A stretch of DNA of 64,000 nt, taken from NCBI GenBank assembly GCA_964501785.1, contig CAZCUD010000002.1:186001-250000 (forward strand). Direction: 5' to 3'. The stretch comes from DATBSK01 sp964501785. Its GTDB lineage: Bacteria > Actinomycetota > Acidimicrobiia > IMCC26256 > PALSA-555. The translations under genes were made by a program, and so were the position numbers. The first letter of the stretch is position 1. Each line of letters opens with the position of its first letter. Under the pieces are notes generated by a model. It worked only from the letters and a program-made list of their open reading frames with translations, made no database searches and was not told the DNA's origin. Below, in pieces: positions 58,407 to 64,000 of this stretch.

Positions 58407-58895
58407 TCAGAGCGCCTTGTAGTACCGGACGAGCGGCAAGGCCGTGAAGCCGGCCGCCTCGTAGGCGGCGCGTGCAGGCGCATGCCCCGGATCGCCGCCG
58501 GTCGCGACGGCGGCGAGCGGGAGCCCCTGCTCGGCGATCCACTCGACCGCGTGGTCGGTGAGGCGCGCGGCGATCCCCCGCCGTTGATGCCCGAGGTCGA
58601 CGGCGAGCATGTGGATCTCCCCCTCGTGGTCGTCACGGTGCAGCACCACCGAGACGAATCCCACCGGAGCATCGGCCGCGTCCGTAGCGACCCACGTGGT
58701 CATCGCCGGGTCGTTGCAGGTCGCCTCGACGGCCGCGGCCTGCAGACCTTCCCAGCCGTCGGGGTGCATCCGGGCGAACATCTCGGCACCCAGCACGGTC
58801 TCGAGCGATTCGAAGACCGGCGCCCACGCCCGCACCGCGAAGTCGACGACGATCGGTACGTCGTCGGAGGTGAGCCGTCGGATGGTCGCTGACAT
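58407..58895 (-). CDS. GNAT-family N-acetyltransferase
   Basis: 162 aa, ATG start. GNAT motif A is clear in IHMLAVDLGHQRRGIAARLTDHAVEW (Q/RxxGxG/A acetyl-CoA loop, about residue 98-110), with the later AAYEAAGFTALPLVRYYK strand. Substrate is not predictable. It stands alone between the winged-helix gene and the second amidohydrolase gene. Confidence 0.88.
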   Translation of the reverse strand: MSATIRRLTSDDVPIVVDFAVRAWAPVFESLETVLGAEMFARMHPDGWEGLQAAAVEATCNDPAMTTWVATDAADAPVGFVSVVLHRDDHEGEIHMLAVDLGHQRRGIAARLTDHAVEWIAEQGLPLAAVATGGDPGHAPARAAYEAAGFTALPLVRYYKAL

Positions 58896-58918
58896 CCCGA
58901 CAGCCTGACACCGTGCGA

Positions 58919-60046
58919 CTACGCCGACACAGGGACTTTCAGGTCATAGAGCCGCGCGCAGTTGCGCCACGCGATGTCGTCGCGCACCTCATCGCTCAGG
59001 TGCGCTGTGTGCTCGGCGAGCACCTGCTGCGAGTTCGGGAACGTGGAGTCCGAGTGGGGATGGTCGTTGGCCCACATCAAGCGTTCGTGGTTCATGAGGT
59101 GCGTGGTCTGGAACGCGACCCAGTCGTCCTGGAACGTCACGTACACGTGCTCGCGGAAGTACTCGCTGGGCTTGCGGTCGAGGTCGCCGGCACCGAGCCA
59201 GTTGCGGTGTCGCTCGACCGCATGATCAGCGCGATACATCCAGTGCGGCACCCACCCGGCGTCGGCCTCGACGCAGACGATCCGCAGGTCGGGCACACGG
59301 TCGAACACGCGGCCGAAGATGAGCGTCCCGATCATGTCCTGGCAGCTGCGGATGATGCCGAAGAACCCGTTCATCTTCGGACCGCGGAACTCGGTGCTCC
59401 CGAGGTGGGCTGCACCGCCGGTGAGGATGTGGAACGACACCGGCAGGTCGAGCTCGACCGCGGCGCGCCAGAACGGATCCCAGCGTGGATCGTCGTAGTC
59501 ACCCTCGTCGACGCACGCCGGATAGCCCGGGAGCATCACACCGCGCAGACCGAGGGCCTTCATCTGCTCGAGATCGTCGATGCCCTCGGCGACGCTGCGC
59601 AGCGCGGTCTGCCCGACACCGATGAGACGGTCGGGCGCGGCCGACGAGAACTCCGCCATCCACTGGTTGTAGGCCTGGAAGCAGGCGTGCTTGTAGTCGG
59701 CATCGGGGTGGTTGCACAGGAGCATCCCGACCGACGGGTACAGCACCTCGACGAGCACGCCGTCGCGCTCCTGCTCGGCGAGGCGCGCCTTCGGATCCCA
59801 ACCACCGGCGTGCAGCTCGTCCCATCCGACGTGGATGAACGGGCTGATCTGGTCCCACGACCGGCCGGCCGCGGCGATCATGCCGTACGGGATCGTCGAC
59901 GCCCCGTTGTCGACCGACATCGCCGCGCCCATCGTGTCGTCGGTGACCGCGACCGGCGCGCGGTCTCGAAACGCCGGGTCGATGTACGGCAGGTAGCAGT
60001 CGCCCGGCTCGGTCACGTGCGAGTCGGCGGAGATGGCGGTGATCAC
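58919..60046 (-). CDS. Amidohydrolase (TIM-barrel, ACMSD-like) 2
   Basis: 375 aa from GTG 60046. Metal-binding motif SADSHVTEP at the N-terminus, LPVSFHILTGG in the middle and WANDHPHSDSTFP near the C-terminus, with conserved HRNWLGAGDLDRKPSEYFREHVYVTFQ. It belongs to the same broad group as the enzyme at 50821 but to a different branch. Such enzymes open lactones or decarboxylate ring-cleavage products. It diverges from the hydrolase gene at 60098, 51 bases away. Confidence 0.86.
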   Translation of the reverse strand: MITAISADSHVTEPGDCYLPYIDPAFRDRAPVAVTDDTMGAAMSVDNGASTIPYGMIAAAGRSWDQISPFIHVGWDELHAGGWDPKARLAEQERDGVLVEVLYPSVGMLLCNHPDADYKHACFQAYNQWMAEFSSAAPDRLIGVGQTALRSVAEGIDDLEQMKALGLRGVMLPGYPACVDEGDYDDPRWDPFWRAAVELDLPVSFHILTGGAAHLGSTEFRGPKMNGFFGIIRSCQDMIGTLIFGRVFDRVPDLRIVCVEADAGWVPHWMYRADHAVERHRNWLGAGDLDRKPSEYFREHVYVTFQDDWVAFQTTHLMNHERLMWANDHPHSDSTFPNSQQVLAEHTAHLSDEVRDDIAWRNCARLYDLKVPVSA

Positions 60047-60097
60047 GGTCGCCGATCGTAGGCAGGACCTGCCGGCCGAGGTGGCAGGATCGCCCCG

Positions 60098-60835
60098 GTG
60101 CCTCCCATCGCCCGTCCACTCCCCGGTCTCGACGAGGGGTCGGGGCCCGCCATCCTCCTGCTGCACGGGTTCGGGATGGACCCGGAGGCGTACCGGCCCA
60201 CCGTCGAGCTCCTCGCGCGTCGGACGCGAGTGGTGGCGCCCGACCTGTTCGCCCTGCCGGAGCGCTGGACCTACCTCCACGCGCTCGACTGCCTCGAGGC
60301 GACGCTCGACGCGGCCGGCCTGGACCGGGTGACGGTGCTGGGCCACTCGTTCGGCGGGGCGCTCGAGCTCGGCTTCGCTGCCCGTCGGCCCGAGCGAGTG
60401 GTCGAGTGCGTGTTCAGCGACACGCTCGCCCTGGACGAGCGCCTCTCGCTCGCGATCGAGGCCGTGCACCCGCTCGGCATCGCGCGCATGGTCACCCGTC
60501 GCGCCATCGGCGCGTTCGTCCACACGACCGCCACGCATCCGCTCCAGCTCGCGCGCGCCGCGCTCTGGGCCTTCGCGCACGATCGCGATCCGGAGATCGA
60601 CGACATCGTCCGCGCAGGTGTCCCGTGCCACGTGCTCTGGGCCGAGCGCGACACGATCCTGGCGCGCGCCGACGGACAGGCGTTCGCCGACCGGCTGCAC
60701 GCGACGTTCACCGTCGCCGAACGCCCCGCCGGGTACGCGCCGATCGACCACGACTGGATGTTCGACGACCCCGAGCTCTTCGTCGCACACCTCGAGGCGC
60801 TCCCGCTCGCCGCGCCGGTCGGCCGTCGATCGTGA
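60098..60835 (+). CDS. Alpha/beta hydrolase
   Basis: 245 aa, GTG start. Oxyanion-hole segment LLLHGFGMDPEAY (about residue 21), nucleophile elbow GHSFGG (Ser about 88), acid Asp in LWAERDTIL and His in PIDHDWMF near the C-terminus, completing the triad. Substrate unknown. Its stop overlaps the next GTG (GTGA), so it is coupled to the TrpF-like barrel gene. Confidence 0.86.
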   Translation: MPPIARPLPGLDEGSGPAILLLHGFGMDPEAYRPTVELLARRTRVVAPDLFALPERWTYLHALDCLEATLDAAGLDRVTVLGHSFGGALELGFAARRPERVVECVFSDTLALDERLSLAIEAVHPLGIARMVTRRAIGAFVHTTATHPLQLARAALWAFAHDRDPEIDDIVRAGVPCHVLWAERDTILARADGQAFADRLHATFTVAERPAGYAPIDHDWMFDDPELFVAHLEALPLAAPVGRRS

Positions 60836-61506
60836 TCACCCAGATCTACGGGATCACGACACCGGCCGACGCCGCAGTCGTCGCCGCGCTCGGCCCCGAT
60901 CACGTCGGAGTCGTGGTCGACGAGGGCATCGACACCTGGGACTCCGTCGACGAGGCGACGGCCCGTGCGATCGTGCGCGAGCTCGGCGGGTGCCGCGTCG
61001 TCGCGCTCTCGCTCTCCACCGATCGCGATCGGGTGCTGCGCACGGTGGACACCCTGGCGCCCGCCATCGTGCACCTCGCACGGGCCGTCGGCGGGCTCGG
61101 CGTCGACGGGGTGGCTTCGTTGCGCGACGCCGTCGCCCCCGTCGAGGTGATGACGACGATCCCGGTGCGCGGACCCGACGCGGTCGAGGATGCACGCTCC
61201 TTCGCACCCGCCAGCGACTGGTTGCTCCTCGACACCGCCCATCCCGACACCGGCGTCGTCGGCGCTTCGGGGCTCACCCACGACTGGTCGTGGAGTCGCG
61301 CAGTCGTGGACGCGGTCGCCCGGCCCGTCCTGCTCGCCGGCGGACTCGGGCCCGACAACGTCGCCGAGGCGATCGCCACGGTTCGCCCGGCCGGCGTCGA
61401 CTCGGAGACCCGCACCAGCCGCGACGACGACCGCCGCCGCAAGGATCCCGCACGGGTCCGCCGCTTCCTCGAGCTCGCCCGAGCAGCAGCGCCTCACGAG
61501 GTGTGA
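60832..61506 (+). CDS. TrpF-like (phosphoribosylanthranilate isomerase) barrel, active site degenerate
   Basis: 224 aa from a GTG overlapping the previous stop. The start TQIYGITTPADAAVVAALGPDHVG aligns with the PRAI start KICGLT..DA, and LLAGGLGPDNVAEAIATVRPAGVDSETRTS with the PRAI phosphate-binding end. The general-base Cys of PRAI (KICG) is replaced by Tyr (QIYG), and the usual GGTG phosphate loop reads GVVGASG. It is therefore a PRAI-fold relative with a likely different activity. Coupling to a hydrolase gene supports a non-tryptophan role. Confidence 0.75.
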   Translation: MITQIYGITTPADAAVVAALGPDHVGVVVDEGIDTWDSVDEATARAIVRELGGCRVVALSLSTDRDRVLRTVDTLAPAIVHLARAVGGLGVDGVASLRDAVAPVEVMTTIPVRGPDAVEDARSFAPASDWLLLDTAHPDTGVVGASGLTHDWSWSRAVVDAVARPVLLAGGLGPDNVAEAIATVRPAGVDSETRTSRDDDRRRKDPARVRRFLELARAAAPHEV

Positions 61507-61592
61507 CGACCGACACACCCCCTGACCGATAAGCGCCCCTCCCCCGGTTCGTCAGGAACGACGAACGGGAAGCACGACGAGGGAGGGCCCCG

Positions 61593-61997
61593 ATGGCAGC
61601 ACCGAGCAGCACCACCGAGATCACCACTGCGACCGGTCGGCGAGCAGAGCAGCGCTACCGGCCCGAGCCCACGGCGCCGGCACAGGCCCGGGCGTTCGTC
61701 GACGAGTTCCTGACGTCGGTCGGAGCCCCGGAGCTGGACGAGCGGGCCGAGCTGCTGACGGCCGAGATGGTCGCCGACGCCGTGCGGCACGCGCCCTCGC
61801 AGGTCGTCGTGCGGATCGCCTTCGACCGCGGCGGGCTGCGGGTCGAGATCAGCGACGACCCCGGCATCATCGCCGACCCCGCGGCCGGCAAGGCCGACCG
61901 TGAGCGCACCAGGCGCCACGCCGACACGATGGCGAGCCGGTGGGGCTCGAGCTACACCCGCGACACGACCACGACCTGGTTCGAGCTGGCCGCCTGA
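61593..61997 (+). CDS. Small HATPase (anti-sigma-factor-like) protein
   Basis: 134 aa, ATG with GGGAGGG upstream. It resembles the RsbW/SpoIIAB-type serine kinase fold: LLTAEMVADAVRHAPSQVVVRIAF (N box, with Asp-Ala in place of the usual Asn-Ala), VEISDDPGI (G1 box) and a WGSSYTRDTTTTWFEL end. Loss of the N-box Asn that binds Mg makes kinase activity doubtful. No sigma factor or antagonist gene lies nearby. It may sense or bind a regulator encoded elsewhere. Confidence 0.75.
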   Translation: MAAPSSTTEITTATGRRAEQRYRPEPTAPAQARAFVDEFLTSVGAPELDERAELLTAEMVADAVRHAPSQVVVRIAFDRGGLRVEISDDPGIIADPAAGKADRERTRRHADTMASRWGSSYTRDTTTTWFELAA

Positions 61998-62093
61998 GCG
62001 ACGTCCGCCGCGGTCTCGTCCGGTCCGCGCCCCCGATCCGGAGAGGCTCCGCTACCCTCGCCGCCGCATCGGACGCCAGACGATCACGGAGGC

Positions 62094-63104
62094 ATGGTGC
62101 GCAGTCTCGTCAGAGCACTGGTGGGGGTGATGGTGCTCGCGACGGCGTTCGTGCTCCCCCTCCCCTCGGCCGGTGCGCAGGAGCTCGAGTGCAACGGCTC
62201 GGCGGCGCTGTGCGACCGGAGCCTCGGCGAGGTCGCCTTCGCCACCTCCCACAACTCCATGTCGTCGTCGGCGGCCGGGTTCCAGGGCCCGAACCAGGGT
62301 GCGACGGTCGCGGATCAGCTGCGCGACGGGATACGCGGCTTCCAGATCGACGCCTACCGCGGCGCGCCCCGTGGGTCTCGGATCTGGACCGACCTCGACG
62401 GCATCGTGGAGCGCAAGGCGAGCGAGCTCCCCCGACCGCTGCTCGCGCTCGCGCGCCAGACCCATCGCCGGCTCGGCGCGCCCCCCGACGACGTCGAGCG
62501 CGAGGTGTACCTCTGCCACACGCTCTGCGAGATCGGCGCGACACCGATGCGGGAGTTCGCCGACGACGTCAAGGCGTTCCTCGACGAGAACCCGAGCTCG
62601 GTGCTCCCGATCGTGATCGAGGACTACGTGGCGCCCGAGGAGCTCATGCAGGTGTTCACCGACGCCGGCCTCGCGTCGGAGCTGCTCGAGGTGCAGCCCG
62701 GAGCACCGCTCCCGACGCTGGGCGAGATGATCCGGTCGGGCAAGCGTCTCTTCGTCACCCTGGAGTTCGGCGACGGCGGTCCGGCGCTCTCCAACGCGTT
62801 CGCCGGGCTCGTCGAGGAGACTCCGTTCAACTTCCCTCGGGGTCGCGACCTGCGGAAGCCGCAGTCGTGTGCTCCGCACCGCGGCGTCGACGGATCGCCG
62901 GTGTTCCAGTTCAACCACTGGGTCACGCCCGCACGACGGCGCGGGATCAGCGAGATCAACGAGCAGATGCTCCGTGAGCGCGTCGCGGCCTGCAGGGAGG
63001 CCCGCGGTCGGCTCCCGACGCTCGTCGCCGTCGACTTCGCCGAGACAGGCGACGTCCTCGACGTCGTGGACGAGCTGAACGGGATCGCCGCACCCACCGG
63101 GTAG
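62094..63104 (+). CDS. Secreted PLC-like phosphodiesterase-fold protein
   Basis: 336 aa. GTG at 62094 or ATG slightly downstream (MVRS) gives a clear signal peptide (about 1-29, ending PSAGAQ). The mature protein starts like PI-PLC-type TIM barrels: FATSHNSMSSS with the catalytic His, DGIRGFQIDAYRG, CHTLCEIGATPM with a likely disulfide, and LFVTLEFGDGG. It is of the eukaryote-like PLCX group seen in actinobacteria. Target lipid unknown. Confidence 0.8.
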   Translation: MVRSLVRALVGVMVLATAFVLPLPSAGAQELECNGSAALCDRSLGEVAFATSHNSMSSSAAGFQGPNQGATVADQLRDGIRGFQIDAYRGAPRGSRIWTDLDGIVERKASELPRPLLALARQTHRRLGAPPDDVEREVYLCHTLCEIGATPMREFADDVKAFLDENPSSVLPIVIEDYVAPEELMQVFTDAGLASELLEVQPGAPLPTLGEMIRSGKRLFVTLEFGDGGPALSNAFAGLVEETPFNFPRGRDLRKPQSCAPHRGVDGSPVFQFNHWVTPARRRGISEINEQMLRERVAACREARGRLPTLVAVDFAETGDVLDVVDELNGIAAPTG

Positions 63105-63113
63105 GGTCCGCGC

Positions 63114-63551
63114 ATGAGCGTGATCGTCGCCGTGGACGGCTCCGACGTCGCACTCGAAGCAGCCACCAAGGGCCTCGAGCTCCTCGGCCGCCCCGACGAC
63201 ACGGTGATCGTCACCGTGGTGCCCGCCGCGGACCCGATGATCGTGACGGGCACCGGCATGGCCGGCGGCACGATGTCCGAGCAGGACTACGAGCGGCTCC
63301 GGGAGGCGACCCAGGACGAGGGCGAGTCAGTGGTCGCCGCCGCGGCCACGGCCTTGGGGATGCCCGGGGCGGAGACCCGGGTGCTCCAGGGCGACGCGGC
63401 CCGCACCCTCTGCGAGCTCGCCGAACAGCTCTCGGCCCGAGCGATCGTCATCGGCTCACGAGGGCGCGGCGGCGTCGCACGGGCGCTGCTCGGGTCGGTG
63501 TCCGACCACGTCGTGCGCAACGCCCCCTGCCCGGTGGTCATCACCTCGTAG
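63114..63551 (+). CDS. Universal stress protein (UspA family)
   Basis: 145 aa, ATG start nine bases after the previous stop. N-terminal VIVAVDGSDVALEAATKGLEL and the nucleotide-binding C-terminal signature IGSRGRGGVARALLGSVSDHVVRNAPCPVVI (G-2x-G-9x-G-S) are complete, so ATP binding is expected. It is a single-domain cytosolic stress protein and may be cotranscribed with the secreted PLC-like gene. Confidence 0.93.
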   Translation: MSVIVAVDGSDVALEAATKGLELLGRPDDTVIVTVVPAADPMIVTGTGMAGGTMSEQDYERLREATQDEGESVVAAAATALGMPGAETRVLQGDAARTLCELAEQLSARAIVIGSRGRGGVARALLGSVSDHVVRNAPCPVVITS

Positions 63552-63804
63552 CGAACGTCCGGGGCGGGCGGCTCGCGGCGCCCGGCGCACGCGAGTCGAA
63601 AGAGAAGGTGACGACCAGCAGGCCCGCCCCCGTGAGCACCGCCACGTCTGTGCACGTTCGCAAGCGGAGGACGTTCGGGCGGATCCGCTCGGTATGGGCG
63701 AACGTGCGCAGCGTCGGACCTGCTGGCCGTCGGAGCGGAGACTGCCTGGGCCGGGTTGTGGGCCCGTGTCCGATCCATGACGGTTCTGCGCGATCGCGCC
63801 CCGA

Positions 63805-64000
63805 TCACTGACGGGGCCGGCGGAATCCCACCGAGCCGTGGCGCCCCGTCGGGCGGAGGGTGACCGTGAGGGCCCCCGCGTGCGTCTCGTGCTTGCGCCC
63901 GGCGCCGACGACCTCGGCCAGAGTCGCGGCCGACCGGGCGACGGCCTCCTCGACGGTGTCGGTGCCGACGTCGTAGAGGGTGAGGTGGTTGGGGCCGACT
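63805..64000 (-). CDS. C-terminal end of a CDS running off the window (unknown)
   Basis: The minus frame is open from the window edge to a TGA at 63805-63807, giving about 64 residues: GPNHLTLYDVGTDTVEEAV, then ARSAATLAEVVGAGRKHETHAG and LTVTLRPTGRHGSVGFRRPRQ. The composition is that of a real protein but no family is recognised from this piece. Confidence 0.55.
   Translation of the reverse strand, partial: VGPNHLTLYDVGTDTVEEAVARSAATLAEVVGAGRKHETHAGALTVTLRPTGRHGSVGFRRPRQ

Noticed and set aside
1..64000. CRISPR array, rRNA genes or insertion sequences
   Set aside because: I saw no regularly spaced repeats, rRNA sequence or transposase motifs in reading the window.

Overview
The window is high-GC DNA of an actinobacterium. 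The gene mix (many acyl-CoA ligases, acyl-CoA dehydrogenases, amidohydrolases, a TIGR03084-type DinB/mycothiol-fold protein, a CAP-domain lipoprotein, UspA) suggests a heterotrophic Acidimicrobiia/Ilumatobacter-like lineage; this is inference, because no rRNA or other marker gene is present.

Chromosomal left arm (1-17.55 kb): genes for uptake and activation of organic acids and amides. They include two amidase genes, each next to or near an AMP-forming acyl-CoA ligase gene, a four-domain branched-chain-amino-acid-type ABC transporter fused into one polypeptide with its substrate-binding protein, a crotonase, a thiolase/DUF35 pair, a phytanoyl-CoA dioxygenase-like protein and two acyl-CoA dehydrogenases. 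The same 16-bp imperfect palindrome (GTTA...GTTCAC) lies in four intergenic regions between divergent genes of this block and probably marks one regulon.

Mobile element (17,587-42,509, about 24.9 kb): an integrative element inserted in the 3' half of a tRNA-Val(GAC) gene. It is bounded by 46-bp direct repeats and carries a tyrosine integrase next to the intact tRNA, an AlpA/Xis-like HTH protein, ParA with a small partner, a MobF (TrwC-type) relaxase-helicase and a VapBC pair, but no type IV secretion genes in the window. It looks like a mobilizable rather than self-transmissible element. Its cargo is metal and thiol stress genes: (i) mercuric reductase under an ArsR repressor, with a divergent MFS transporter and a tiny coupled membrane protein; (ii) a BlaI/M56-controlled module (DUF2752, two TlpA-like thioredoxins, CcdA, M56 protease, BlaI, CopC-CopD fusion, a small Met/Cys-rich membrane protein, a BNR-repeat protein and a CX4C thioredoxin-like protein) tied together by five copies of a dyad ACTACG-N3-CGTAGT; (iii) a CmtR-like ArsR regulator with a P1B-type ATPase carrying an unusual APC motif, followed by a frameshifted methyltransferase pseudogene; (iv) a cytochrome c lipoprotein and a second CopC-CopD fusion.

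Chromosomal right arm (42.5-64 kb): an orphan FtsX-type permease, a short-chain dehydrogenase, a CAP-domain lipoprotein, sulfate activation genes cysDNC with a small membrane protein, a class-I glutamine amidotransferase, two amidohydrolases, a CoA ligase, a Rieske oxygenase, an aminoglycoside-phosphotransferase-fold protein, a degenerate TrpF-like barrel, a small histidine-kinase-type ATPase, a PLC-like secreted protein and UspA. A 38-bp element with 10-bp inverted arms occurs upstream of both the dehydrogenase and one amidohydrolase, in opposite orientations.

The most promising little-described biology is the BlaI/M56 thiol-copper module and the small CC-containing membrane gene coupled to merA.
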